A DNA stretch of 64,000 nucleotides, taken from NCBI RefSeq assembly GCF_031127815.1, contig NZ_JARXHY010000003.1, forward strand, positions 248,001 to 312,000, written 5' to 3'. Origin of the DNA: Pelagicoccus sp. SDUM812003. Lineage in GTDB: Bacteria; Verrucomicrobiota; Verrucomicrobiia; Opitutales; Opitutaceae. The notes beneath the pieces are model-generated. The model searched no databases. It saw only the letters and a list, made by a program, of their open reading frames with translations, and was not told the origin of the DNA. Below, one piece after another: positions 47,757-55,858 of the stretch (the first letter of the stretch is position 1; each line of letters begins with the position of its first letter). Position numbers and translations under genes: made by a program.

Positions 47757-48266
47757 TCAGCTGGCTTCGGCGAGCTGCTCCTCGCTCGGCTCCGGCAGGG
47801 AAAACTCCTTGCCGAATGCGGCGTGCAGCTTCTTGCGAGCCCGGTGGGTATGGCTGAGCACGGTGCCGCGGGGCATGCCGGTGCGGGCCGAAATCTCCTT
47901 GGCGGTGTAGCCTTCGATGTAGTTGAGGTACACGCATTGGCGTTCGACTGGTGTGAGGATGCTCAGCACGGAGTCGAGATCGTGCGACGTGCCAAAGCTC
48001 TCGCTGGCTCCGATCGAGTAGTCGTGAGACTCGAGAGCCTCGAAGCGCACGATCTTGGCTCGCCGGCTGGAGTCGATGAAGAGGTTGCGAATGGCCCGAA
48101 AGAGCAAACCGCGATCCTTTACCTGCTGGTACTTGATCTTGAGCTTCATCCAGGCCTGCTGGGCGAGGTCCTCCGCGTCGTGCATGTCGCGGGTGAAGGA
48201 ATAGGCGTAGTTGCGACCCTGCTGGATCAGCTCGCTGTCAGTCAAAGGATGTGAGGTGGTGTTCAT
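47757..48266 (-). CDS. ECF-type RNA polymerase sigma factor
   Basis: A 169-residue sigma factor with region 2 (AYSFTRDMHDAEDLAQQAWMKL) and region 4 (LTPVERQCVYLNYIEGYTAKEISARTGMPRGTVLSHTHRARKKL). No anti-sigma gene is adjacent, so its control is unclear: it could be regulated at transcription. The upstream gap contains a 36-base perfect palindrome (48497-48532) and, close to the start, tandem GGTCGG units near 48316-48328. Target promoters cannot be read from the window. Confidence 0.9.
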   Translation of the reverse strand: MNTTSHPLTDSELIQQGRNYAYSFTRDMHDAEDLAQQAWMKLKIKYQQVKDRGLLFRAIRNLFIDSSRRAKIVRFEALESHDYSIGASESFGTSHDLDSVLSILTPVERQCVYLNYIEGYTAKEISARTGMPRGTVLSHTHRARKKLHAAFGKEFSLPEPSEEQLAEAS

Positions 48267-48496
48267 GATCAGTGTCGGTTTGGTTGGATTTAGGCTGTCG
48301 CTGAGTAAAGGAACGACCGGTCGGTCGGATTGATTGATAAAAAAATGTAGTTACGCAAGAAGAGAGTGGCCGGGGCTGAGGTTTATTCCCGAAACGGAGC
48401 GGAATCGATCCCACGGCTTTGGCCTGGCGGCGGTCGCGCTATCAGTCTTCTAGGGCGTGTAGAGCCAGCTGCTGCGATTTCGGCGACCGCCTTCCG
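48267..48496. other. Upstream region of the sigma factor gene, no gene seen
   Basis: Part of a 448-base gap between the sigma factor and TlpA genes. CGACCGGTCG near 48314 is a ten-base palindrome and is followed by another GTCGG; an A-rich stretch (near 48348) may belong to a promoter. No coding frame is convincing. Confidence 0.4.
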
Positions 48497-48532
48497 GCAA
48501 CTAACATTTGCAACGTTGCAAATGTTAGTTGC
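48497..48532. promoter_or_regulatory. 36-base perfect palindrome centred on CAACGTTG
   Basis: The left half is GCAACTAACATTTGCAAC (48497-48514), and the right half is its exact reverse complement with no loop. It is AT-rich in a GC-rich gap, 231 bases upstream of the sigma factor start. The core TTGCAACGTTGCAA has the shape of LacI-family operators (central CG). Alternatively it forms a long hairpin in RNA. No T-run follows on either strand. Confidence 0.5.
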
Positions 48533-48635
48533 TCCAGCGTGGCCTGCTGCGGATCCCGAGAGGGGGGATGGGGAGCGAGGAGGCGAGGGACTTTTTGGTG
48601 GGAGGGTGTGGGAGCGAGCTGAAGCGTTGAGGGAC

Positions 48636-48669
48636 AAAAAAGCCGCCGCGAGGAGTGTATCGCGGCGGC
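48636..48669 (-). terminator. Terminator of the tlpA-like gene
   Basis: GCCGCCGCG (48642-48650) pairs with CGCGGCGGC (48661-48669) around ten bases; on the minus strand the stem is followed by six T. It lies about 45 bases past the TlpA stop. Confidence 0.85.
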
Positions 48670-48714
48670 GGGGGAGTAAATCGGGTACTTTTCGGAAGCG
48701 CTGGGCTTTGCTGG

Positions 48715-49188
48715 TTAGCTCTTGGCGAGACCTTTCAGCGTTTCCGCGGTGAGGGTGGCTGGGTGGCCGGTCCAGATGACGGTGCCTTGGGGGTTCATCA
48801 CCACGGCGTGGGGAATGGCGCGAACTTTGAAATGTTTCATCAAACGGGCTTCGGTGTCGATGGCGCTCGGGTAGTTTATGTTGGCTCGCTTGAAGCCGCG
48901 CACGGTGGCTTCGTCTTCGTTTGACAGGGCCATGACCACGAAATCCTCGCCCAGCTCTTTGCTCAGCTCGTTCATGTGCGGGATGCTTCTAACGCAGGGG
49001 CCGCACCAGGTGGCCCAGAAGTCGATCACCACGTATTTGTTTTCCAGATCGGGCTGCTCCGAGAGCCATTTTTCGACTTGGATTTTAGGGCCTTGTTTTC
49101 CGACGAATTCGTCCGCTTCGATGGCGGGCGAGATCGCGACGATAAGGGCGGTGGCGAAGAAGGTGAGTAGTCGTTTTGCGGTGAGCAT
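48715..49188 (-). CDS. TlpA-like periplasmic thioredoxin
   Basis: A 157-residue secreted thioredoxin-fold protein. Signal peptide about residues 1-24 (LLTFFATALIVAISPAIEA), then VVIDFWATWCGPCVRSIPHMNEL with the CGPC active site near residue 63 and the cis-Pro in RAIPHAVVMNP. TlpA/ResA-like proteins reduce or guard thiols in the periplasm. Monocistronic with its own terminator. Confidence 0.9.
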   Translation of the reverse strand: MLTAKRLLTFFATALIVAISPAIEADEFVGKQGPKIQVEKWLSEQPDLENKYVVIDFWATWCGPCVRSIPHMNELSKELGEDFVVMALSNEDEATVRGFKRANINYPSAIDTEARLMKHFKVRAIPHAVVMNPQGTVIWTGHPATLTAETLKGLAKS

Positions 49189-49269
49189 AGGTTTTGCGGG
49201 GTCGATATTTTGAAGTTGGGCTCAGAGTCAGGTGACTGGGGCGAAGCGGAAAAGGTTCCGAGTTCGCGT

Positions 49270-49857
49270 TCAATGCAAGGTGGCGCCGATGGCCTGAGCG
49301 ACCTGCTTTCGGGCGGTGTCGATGGGCCAGAATTCGCGGAAATTTTGGCTCTCGATCATGGCTGCTTCGAAGAGCAGAAACACGATGCGCGAGAGGTGGA
49401 GCTGCTCTTCGGGGTCCTTCTCCGGGAAGATCTGCTCCACGCGCTGGAGGATGAAGTCCACCATGCCCTGCTTGTGGTTCTTGATTTCCGCTCGCATGGG
49501 GCTGTCCGCGTCAGGCGTTTCCGTTAGAGTGTTGATGAACGGGCAGCCGCGAAAATCGGATTTGCGCATCCACTCTTCGAGAGAGGTGAAGAGCGCCAGC
49601 AGTTGCTCTTTTGGCGTGGTGCCGGGGCGAGCGATCTCCTCCTGGCGCCAGCGCGACCAGTCGTTGTGACGCCGCTTCAGCCAGGCCAAGCCAAGCTCCT
49701 CCTTCGATTTGAAGTGACAGTAGAAGGTGCCTTTGGCGATGCCAGCTTCGTCGATGATCTGCTTGATGCCGGTGGCGTTGTACCCTTGGCAAAAGAAGAG
49801 TTTGGCGGCGACGTCGATGATCTGATCTTTTTTACTTTCGCTACAGTTGCGGTTCAT
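49270..49857 (-). CDS. TetR/AcrR-family transcriptional regulator
   Basis: A 195-residue regulator. The N-terminal helix-turn-helix spans about residues 10-55 with IIDVAAKLFFCQGYNATGIKQIIDEAGIAKGTFYCHFKSKEELGLA-type order (AKLFFCQGY, AGIAKGTFYCHF). The C-terminal ligand domain has no recognisable ligand. Divergent from the EamA transporter gene with 167 bases between; the inverted repeat at 49885 is a probable operator. The start is the ATG before NRNCSESKKDQ. Confidence 0.9.
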   Translation of the reverse strand: MNRNCSESKKDQIIDVAAKLFFCQGYNATGIKQIIDEAGIAKGTFYCHFKSKEELGLAWLKRRHNDWSRWRQEEIARPGTTPKEQLLALFTSLEEWMRKSDFRGCPFINTLTETPDADSPMRAEIKNHKQGMVDFILQRVEQIFPEKDPEEQLHLSRIVFLLFEAAMIESQNFREFWPIDTARKQVAQAIGATLH

Positions 49858-49884
49858 ACGGGTGGAGACAGGGGAACGCTGTTT

Positions 49885-49904
49885 TTGACCATCCAATCGG
49901 TCAA
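49885..49904. promoter_or_regulatory. Candidate TetR operator
   Basis: TTGACC-N8-GGTCAA, an inverted repeat 28 bases upstream of the TetR start and 120 bases before the EamA start. Size and position suit an autoregulatory operator. Confidence 0.5.
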
Positions 49905-50024
49905 GTGGATAGCGTCCATAAGGCAAATCACGAACAAGACCGGTCCACGACTGCGGTCACGCCACCGCTTTCGCTTTGACCTCGAGGCGTGGCGACCGAC
50001 GATGTCGCCCGTAAGTTGCTGACT

Positions 50025-50975
50025 ATGGGAGAGGAAGAAAAAGCGAGTCGGGTGTGGATCGTGGTGGCGTTCGCAACGCTTTACGTAATCTGGGGCTCGA
50101 CCTACCTGGCGATCAAGGTGGCGATCGAAACCATGCCGCCCTTCCTCATGGCGACGGCTCGCTTCGTTTTGGCCGGAGCGGTGCTCTACGCGATCGCGCG
50201 GCTCACCGGGGCCCGCCGACCGAGTCGTGAAAACTGGAAGCACGCCGCGATCGTGGGTTCGATGCTGATGGCGGGAGGAAACGGCGTGGTCAGTCTCGCC
50301 GAACGCTGGATCGACTCGGGCTTGGCGGCGCTGATCATTGGTAGCAGCCCCATTCTGATGACACTGTTCGGCTGGTGGGCGAATCTGGAGAGACGCCCTG
50401 ATCTTGGCGTTTGGGCCAGCTTGCTGGGTGGATTTACAGGCGTGGCGTTTCTGGTGGCCTCCAGTTCTGGCGTGGAATCGGAGGGCGGCTTGTTAGGCTC
50501 TCTGCTCGTGGTGCTCGCTATGATCTCGTGGACTTTGGGCTGCGTTTTTTCAAAGCGCCATCCGCAACGGATCAACCTTTGGCTGCAATCGGGCATGCAG
50601 ATGTTTTGCGGCGGGCTGACCTGCTTGCTGATCGGGGCGCTCCTGGGCGAGTTTGACGGATTTTATGTATCCGAAATTTCGATGCGCTCGTGGATGGCGT
50701 TCGGCTACTTGATCGTGTTCGGCTCCTTTGCCGGGTTCACTTCCTACGTTTATGTATTGAAGCACTGCGCTCCATCTGCGGTGGCCTCGCACGCTTACGT
50801 CAACCCAGCGGTGGCGGTTTTCCTTGGCTGGCTGATTCTGGGAGAGACCATGAGCGCTAGCGGCATCGCTGGCTCGATCCTTATTTTAGCTTCGGTTTAC
50901 GCCTTGCTGAAACGCAAGGCGAAGGAAGCCCCTGTCGAACGGCTGGCGACGTCACCTGAGCGGAGTGAAATATGA
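50025..50975 (+). CDS. EamA/DMT-superfamily transporter
   Basis: A 316-residue inner-membrane transporter with ten predicted helices in two EamA repeats. The start block VWIVVAFATLYVIWGSTYLAIKVAIETMPPFL is typical of the RhaT/YedA-like group; the second repeat ends with VAVFLGWLILGETMSASGIAGSILILASVY. These proteins export metabolites or amino acids; the substrate is unknown. Divergent from TetR, which probably regulates it. The ATG at 50025 is preferred over a GTG at 49989. Confidence 0.9.
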   Translation: MGEEEKASRVWIVVAFATLYVIWGSTYLAIKVAIETMPPFLMATARFVLAGAVLYAIARLTGARRPSRENWKHAAIVGSMLMAGGNGVVSLAERWIDSGLAALIIGSSPILMTLFGWWANLERRPDLGVWASLLGGFTGVAFLVASSSGVESEGGLLGSLLVVLAMISWTLGCVFSKRHPQRINLWLQSGMQMFCGGLTCLLIGALLGEFDGFYVSEISMRSWMAFGYLIVFGSFAGFTSYVYVLKHCAPSAVASHAYVNPAVAVFLGWLILGETMSASGIAGSILILASVYALLKRKAKEAPVERLATSPERSEI

Positions 50976-51024
50976 CGGGAATTTCTTTTGAAGGGGCCTG
51001 CACTTTATCATTGGCTGGTGCGAA

Positions 51025-52062
51025 ATGAGTTACGAGCGACACTTCGAGTATCCGCTTTCAGCGAGCAGCCGACTGACGGGAAGTCTCGCCTTAGGCGATC
51101 TGGAGACAGGCCAACGCTGCTATCGGGAGGGGCGGTTGTCAGTGGACGGCGGACGCTCGTTGCCAATCTCGCTGACCCATAGCCCGGCGACGGAGCGGCT
51201 GATGTACGGGGGCGAGGTCGAATGTATCGAACATTTGAGGACGTCGCTTCGGGAGATGGGAGTTGAGCTGCCTGGATCGGGGGGTCGCTGGCTGCCCGGG
51301 CCGTTGCTCTTGGGGAGCGAACGGACTCGGGTGACGCAGGCGGGCGTGCTGGATTGCATGCGCTCGCCGGCCTTCGAGGAGGCTCTAGCGAACCGTCAGG
51401 AGGGCGAGGTCGTGGTCCTGCCTGTCCTGCGCGAGGGCATGAAGTACGGGCTGCAGGAAGCGGTGTGCGACGTTTTGGGGGCGCATTGCGACGAAGTAGT
51501 AGTCGATGCTCATCATGTGCCGGACGAGTCGGTGCCATATCTGGGACGTCGAATGGAGTTGAGCGTCTTCAAGGATGCGGACCTGACGCTGGCTCAGCGC
51601 GAGAAGGTGAAGGTGGCCATTCTTGGCGACAGCGTGGCCAGCGGCACGGTGATCATTGGCTTGATCGAGGTGATCAAGCAGCGCTTTCCCAATGTGGAGC
51701 GGATCGAACTGGTGGCTCCGTTGGCGGCCGTGTATGGGCTGGCCCGCATCGCGGCCTTTGGGAACGAAGCGGTGCCGCTGCGGGCCCATGTGTTCGAGTC
51801 GCTGCTCAACGCATTGCCGCCGGAATACTATTTTTCGCCGTTCTTTCCTGAGGAGGAAATGCACATGGCGAAGAGGGCGTATTCAAACTATCGCGACTGG
51901 TGGGGTGTGGACAAGGCAGGGAAGCCCATCGCTGAAACGGCGTGCGCGGGCTACGGCTGGTCGGAAGCGTTTTTCAACCCGCGCAAGCAGATCGCTATGA
52001 TCGACGAACAGCTGCGGGAGCGACATGGGATGGGGCTGGCTGAGGTTTTGGGGCGATACTAA
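51025..52062 (+). CDS. Phosphoribosyltransferase-like protein of unknown family
   Basis: A 345-residue protein that I do not recognise. In the second half KVAILGDSVASGTVIIGLIE has the shape of the PRPP-binding motif of type I phosphoribosyltransferases (hydrophobic strand, acidic residue, then SG-T), and VVVLPVLREGMKYGLQEAV upstream resembles the preceding PRTase loop. The N-terminal part and the C-terminal 110 residues have no counterpart I know. The gene follows the EamA transporter by 49 bases, so it may be in the same operon. An enzyme acting on a ribose-phosphate donor is an inference only. Confidence 0.55.
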   Translation: MSYERHFEYPLSASSRLTGSLALGDLETGQRCYREGRLSVDGGRSLPISLTHSPATERLMYGGEVECIEHLRTSLREMGVELPGSGGRWLPGPLLLGSERTRVTQAGVLDCMRSPAFEEALANRQEGEVVVLPVLREGMKYGLQEAVCDVLGAHCDEVVVDAHHVPDESVPYLGRRMELSVFKDADLTLAQREKVKVAILGDSVASGTVIIGLIEVIKQRFPNVERIELVAPLAAVYGLARIAAFGNEAVPLRAHVFESLLNALPPEYYFSPFFPEEEMHMAKRAYSNYRDWWGVDKAGKPIAETACAGYGWSEAFFNPRKQIAMIDEQLRERHGMGLAEVLGRY

Positions 52063-52122
52063 AGAGGTTTTTGCTTGAGGGTGGGATGTGTTGAACGCGT
52101 CCGGAGGCCACGTTCCACCTGG

Positions 52123-52347
52123 TTAGCCTTCGATGCGGATGATGGAGACTGGGCAGTGGTCGGCAGCTTCCTTGAGGGCTTCGCGATCTTCCTCGAAGCC
52201 TTGGCCGATCTCGAAAGGATCGTCCGTATCCACAATCTGGTGCAGCTGGGCGAGCCCTTCTTCGTCCATCTTCCAGTAGTTGGGAGCGACCTCGGCGCAG
52301 AAGGCGCAGCCAATGCAGTCGCGTCGCTTGTGTTTGATGGTGAGCAT
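52123..52347 (-). CDS. Single-cluster ferredoxin
   Basis: A 74-residue protein with CIGCAFC near residue 11 and a late CP pair (HCPVSII), the layout of a [4Fe-4S] or [3Fe-4S] mono-cluster ferredoxin (Fer_13 type). It lies 30 bases downstream of the U32 peptidase gene on the same strand, so it is a likely electron donor or partner of that protein; the partnership is inferred from position. Confidence 0.9.
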   Translation of the reverse strand: MLTIKHKRRDCIGCAFCAEVAPNYWKMDEEGLAQLHQIVDTDDPFEIGQGFEEDREALKEAADHCPVSIIRIEG

Positions 52348-52360
52348 CGCTGGAATAGAG

Positions 52361-52383
52361 ATTTGAAATTTGAGATTTCAAAT
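52361..52383. repeat. AT-rich stem-loop ATTTGAAAT-N5-ATTTCAAAT
   Basis: A nine-base-pair inverted repeat with a five-base loop spanning the end of the U32 gene and the gap to the ferredoxin gene. The adjoining last codons of the U32 gene form another hairpin, ATGCGGGC with GCCCGCAT. Related AT-rich sequence occurs at 55295-55325. Confidence 0.55.
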
Positions 52384-53688
52384 GCGGGCGGAGCCCGCAT
52401 GGCTGAGGTGGAGGAAGAACTTGTCGTTTTGGCGGACCTTGGCGTCGACTTTGATTGAGAAGACTTGGCCGGATTTGACTTCGTCCACTGTAGTTGAATC
52501 GTCGAGACGCAACTCGGGAAGGGTGCCGGAGACCACGCCGGAGGTGTCGCCGATGATGAGGAATTCCTGGCCGGATTTGATGGGGCCGGTGGCGGTGATT
52601 TCCGCTACGCCGATTTTGGCGTAGTAGTGGGTCACGCGGCCGGCTTGGATTTTCTGGCGGGTGGACTTGTTGCCGTAGGCGGCGGACCAGCCTTGCTCGC
52701 GTCCGAGGTAGTAGCCGGAGGAGAGGCCGCGGTTGTAGACTTTCTCCAGATCCTGCTGGAGCTCAGAAACCAGCTCGGGAGTGAAGGTGGAGGCTTGAAT
52801 GGCGTCGATGCCTTTGCGGTAGGCGGCGACGACGGTGGCGACGTATTCCGGGGCCCGTCCGCGGCCTTCGAGTTTCAGGGTGTGCACACCGGCTTCGAGG
52901 ACTTGGTCGAGAAAGTCGATGGTGCAGATGTCGTTTGGCGACATGATGAAGTTGTTGTCCACCATCAGTTCCTTGCCGGATTCTTGATCGATGACCTTAT
53001 ATTCCTTGCGACAGTTTTGGGTGCAAGCCCCGCGGTTGGCGGAGGCGTTGTCGGTGTAGAGCGACATGCCGCAGCGGCCGGAGACCGCTATGCAAAGGGC
53101 GCCGTGGGCGAAGGCTTCGATTTCCACCGGACGCCCGGATGGGCCGCGTAGATCGTCGGCTTGGATCTGCTGGTGGATCTTGCGGATCATGGAGAGATTG
53201 AGCTCTCGGGCCAGCACGATGCGGTCGCAGAACTGGGCGTAGAATTTGAAGGACTGGTAGTTGGATACGGATAGCTGGGTGGAAAGGTGAACCTCCAGCC
53301 CGAGCTCGCGAGCTTTCAGGATGCAGGCCATGTCGGAGGCGATGACCGCGTCGACCTTTTGTTTGGCCGCTTCCTCCAGCAGGGCGAAGCAGAGCTTCAA
53401 GTCGTGATCGTAGAGAAGGGTATTGAGGGTGAGGTAGCCGCGGACGCCGGCATCGTGGCAGCGGGACATGATCTCCTCAAGGTCCTTGAGGTGAAAGGAG
53501 CGTCGCGAACGGGCCCGCATGTTGAGCTGGGCCAGGCCGAAGTAGACCGAGTCCGCTCCCGCGTCGATGGCGGCTTGCAGAGAGGCGTAGCAGCCGGCCG
53601 GTGCCAGTAGCTCGACGGGGCGGGGCGTCTGGGCGGCTTTGGGCTCGGAGGAGGTTTGTGGCTCGTTGGCGATGCTCTGGCTGCTCAT
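52378..53688 (-). CDS. Peptidase U32 family protein (tRNA hydroxylation TrhP-like)
   Basis: A 436-residue protein of the U32 family. [29 protein letters not shown] near residue 22 and [20 protein letters not shown] with [13 protein letters not shown] near residue 210 are the signatures; the Cys residues in the latter block are the probable iron-sulfur ligands. It resembles E. coli YegQ/TrhP and B. subtilis YrrO more than a true peptidase; TrhP makes 5-hydroxyuridine at tRNA position 34. The adjacent ferredoxin supports redox chemistry. The start is the ATG before SSQSIANE. Confidence 0.88.
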   Translation of the reverse strand: MSSQSIANEPQTSSEPKAAQTPRPVELLAPAGCYASLQAAIDAGADSVYFGLAQLNMRARSRRSFHLKDLEEIMSRCHDAGVRGYLTLNTLLYDHDLKLCFALLEEAAKQKVDAVIASDMACILKARELGLEVHLSTQLSVSNYQSFKFYAQFCDRIVLARELNLSMIRKIHQQIQADDLRGPSGRPVEIEAFAHGALCIAVSGRCGMSLYTDNASANRGACTQNCRKEYKVIDQESGKELMVDNNFIMSPNDICTIDFLDQVLEAGVHTLKLEGRGRAPEYVATVVAAYRKGIDAIQASTFTPELVSELQQDLEKVYNRGLSSGYYLGREQGWSAAYGNKSTRQKIQAGRVTHYYAKIGVAEITATGPIKSGQEFLIIGDTSGVVSGTLPELRLDDSTTVDEVKSGQVFSIKVDAKVRQNDKFFLHLSHAGSARI

Positions 53689-53854
53689 GGTGACGATCGT
53701 TCTTTGGTTCGCTCGGAGAAAAACGGAGAGTTCTGTGTGTTTTTTTAGGAGCGAGTCAAGAAGGGGGTCGGAGAATGCGGGAAGCCCGGTCCGCTTTCGC
53801 CGGTTTTTCACCGATACTCCTTGGTGCTCTCGACCGATTGCCTGCCGTTTGCCC

Positions 53855-53888
53855 AAAGTTTTCACTACAACGTTGTAGTGAAAACTTT
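53855..53888. promoter_or_regulatory. 34-base perfect palindrome centred on CAACGTTG
   Basis: The left half is AAAGTTTTCACTACAAC (53855-53871) and the right half its exact reverse complement, with no loop. It lies between panE-like and U32 genes, 25 bases after the former's stop and 167 bases before the latter's start. It could be a LacI-type operator for the U32 gene or, since a T-run adjoins (CTTTTT on the plus strand), a terminator. It shares CAACGTTG with the palindrome at 48497. Confidence 0.5.
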
Positions 53889-53912
53889 TTCCGTAGTGGG
53901 AAAATGGGTGTG

Positions 53913-54800
53913 CTAAGCGGTGTAGGTTTGTTCGAGCAGGCTGAGGAGCTGGGCGGCCATTTGGTTGCAGGGGGTGGGGATGCCGTGTTTTTGCCCGAGT
54001 CGGGCGATGACCCCGTTGCGGGCTTGCCATTCCATGGGTCGCTTGGCGGCGAGGTCGGCGTGCAGAGAGTTCATCGCTCCGGGCGGAGCGGCTGCGGCGG
54101 AGGCGATGACCTGTTCCGCGATGCTAGCCTCATCGAGTTCGGCTCCTTCGGCCCGGCCGACGGCGACGCATTCGGCGATGAGGGAGCGCATGATGGCGGC
54201 CGCTTCCGGTTTCGCGGCGACGTTTGCCGGCTGGTCGACGAGGGCGGAAATGGCTCCGGCGGCGTTGATGCAAAGCTTTTTCCAGGCTGCGGTGGTCCAG
54301 TCGCAGGTGATGTCGATGGTGACGGCGGGGTGATTGAAAAGCTGGGAGAATGCTTCGGCGGCTGGGACGTTGGGGGCGCTCATGAAAACGTCGCCGTGGC
54401 GAATGAACTTACCCGGAGCGGGGCGCTCGGCGGGGCAATCGATGATGACGGGCAAGGTGCGTTCGGGAGGGAAGGAAGGCTGGAGGTTGTCGAGGTGCTC
54501 GACGCCGTTTTGCACTACGGCGAGTTGTGTTTCCGGGCCGGTGAGGGCGGGCAGCCAGGCGGCTGCTTGGGGAACTTGGTAGGTTTTGGTGGCGAGGATG
54601 ATCCAGTCGACGGGGGCAAGGGCGTCGGGGCTGGTGGCGATGGTGGGAGAGAAGGATTTGGTTTCGCTTTGATGGGTGATGGAGAGGCAATCGATGGGAG
54701 TGCGGACGCAGAGGGTGACTTGGTTGTCGGGATTTTCGAGCAGGAGGCTGGCGAGGGTGCCGCCGATGGCTCCAGGACCGATGAGGGCGATGGTGTGCAT
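53913..54800 (-). CDS. panE: 2-dehydropantoate 2-reductase-like protein
   Basis: A 295-residue NADPH-dependent ketopantoate reductase of the pantothenate pathway, or a related reductase. The N terminus [20 protein letters not shown] is the nucleotide loop, [10 protein letters not shown] the second block, and [15 protein letters not shown] near residue 170 holds the catalytic Lys and Asn region. Paralogues that act on other keto acids exist, so the symbol is tentative. Transcribed in the same direction as the flanking HIT and U32 genes. Confidence 0.82.
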   Translation of the reverse strand: MHTIALIGPGAIGGTLASLLLENPDNQVTLCVRTPIDCLSITHQSETKSFSPTIATSPDALAPVDWIILATKTYQVPQAAAWLPALTGPETQLAVVQNGVEHLDNLQPSFPPERTLPVIIDCPAERPAPGKFIRHGDVFMSAPNVPAAEAFSQLFNHPAVTIDITCDWTTAAWKKLCINAAGAISALVDQPANVAAKPEAAAIMRSLIAECVAVGRAEGAELDEASIAEQVIASAAAAPPGAMNSLHADLAAKRPMEWQARNGVIARLGQKHGIPTPCNQMAAQLLSLLEQTYTA

Positions 54801-54949
54801 GGTGAGCGATGTCGGAAGGATAGGATCTTGTTGCCCACAGATGGCACGGATTTGCTCAGATTTGGTGGGACTGGACTTGCTTGGGTGTGAAAAAGCTCGG
54901 CGGGCGGGCCGAGCTTGTGGGGAGGGGGAGTGACGAAGGAGTGGTTGAA

Positions 54950-55291
54950 TCAGCCGGGGGGCCAGGCCATTTGGCGGCCGGCGAGCAGATGGATGTGCAG
55001 ATGGGGAACGGCTTCGCCGCCGTGGGGGCCGTGATTGATGACCGTTCGGAAACCGTCGGACCAGTCGAGCTTCTTGGCGAGTTGGCCGACGACCAGCATC
55101 ATGTGGCCGAGCAGCTCGGCGTCGTCGGGAGTGGCTTCGCCGATGCGGGGTATGAGCTTTTTAGGAATGAGCAGAAGGTGCGTGGGGGCCTTGGGATCAA
55201 TATCGTGGATGGCGATGCATTGGTCGTCCTCGTACTCGATTTTGCCCGGGATCTCGCGGTCGATGATTTTTTGGAAGATGGTTTTTTCCAT
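54950..55291 (-). CDS. HIT (HinT-type) family protein
   Basis: A 113-residue histidine triad protein that hydrolyses nucleoside phosphoramidates or adenylates in the cytoplasm. TIFQKIIDREIPGKIEYEDD at the start and VPHLHIHLLAGRQMAWPPG at the end (HxHxHxx triad) are complete. Length and ends match HinT. Confidence 0.95.
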   Translation of the reverse strand: MEKTIFQKIIDREIPGKIEYEDDQCIAIHDIDPKAPTHLLLIPKKLIPRIGEATPDDAELLGHMMLVVGQLAKKLDWSDGFRTVINHGPHGGEAVPHLHIHLLAGRQMAWPPG

Positions 55292-55294
55292 GGA

Positions 55295-55325
55295 ATTTAA
55301 AATCTGAGATTTGGTATTTCAGATC
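55295..55325. repeat. AT-rich inverted sequence before the HIT gene
   Basis: ATCTGA (55302-55307) and TCAGAT (55319-55324) form an imperfect stem just upstream of the HIT start codon, in sequence (AAATCTGAGATTT) similar to the AT-rich stem-loop at 52361. Possibly the same intergenic repeat family. Confidence 0.35.
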
Positions 55326-55337
55326 GGGTCGTAGCGT

Positions 55338-55805
55338 CTAGTAGATGACGAGGTTGAGGTGGCTGGAGGGGCGGGCGCGGGAGTGGCAGAAGGCGCGGGC
55401 GAAATCGATGGCGTCTTGGTACTCCTGCTTGCGGCGTGCGGTCCAGCGTTTGCCTTTGGGGCAGATGGCTTCTTTCAGTCCGGTGAGCACCAAGAGGGGG
55501 CGGCGAAAGCGGCAGGTTTTTTTGAGGGCTTCGAGGAGCTGGGCTCGCAGGGTGAGAATGGAAAAGCCTTCGGGGTCGCGGGCGGGAATGAGGCCGATGG
55601 CGAAGGCGTCCGGATCGTCCGCCATCTGATCGGCGAGCCGTTGGGCGGCAGCGAGAAAGGCGGCTGGGTCGTCTTGGCGGTCGGGAAGAGTGGCTTCGAT
55701 GGATTCCTTGATCTGCCGGGCGTAGTAGAGGTCGTCCCCTATGGAGTCCGCGAAGAGGGCACAGATGATCTGTATCTTGGAGTAGTCTGTGCGGGTCGCG
55801 GGCAT
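55338..55805 (-). CDS. Protein of unknown function
   Basis: A 155-residue protein that I cannot assign. It starts TDYSKIQIICALFADSIG, has no signal peptide or membrane segment, appears mainly helical with a basic patch (CPKGKRWTARRKQEY), and ends in a short hydrophobic HLNLVIY. The start is the ATG before PATRTDYSK. The gene lies between nrdR (53 bases) and the HIT gene (46 bases) on one strand. Confidence 0.6.
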   Translation of the reverse strand: MPATRTDYSKIQIICALFADSIGDDLYYARQIKESIEATLPDRQDDPAAFLAAAQRLADQMADDPDAFAIGLIPARDPEGFSILTLRAQLLEALKKTCRFRRPLLVLTGLKEAICPKGKRWTARRKQEYQDAIDFARAFCHSRARPSSHLNLVIY

Positions 55806-55858
55806 TTTTAGAGTGGGTGGTTGGCTGATGGTCGGGTGACGTTTTGTGGCTGCTACTC

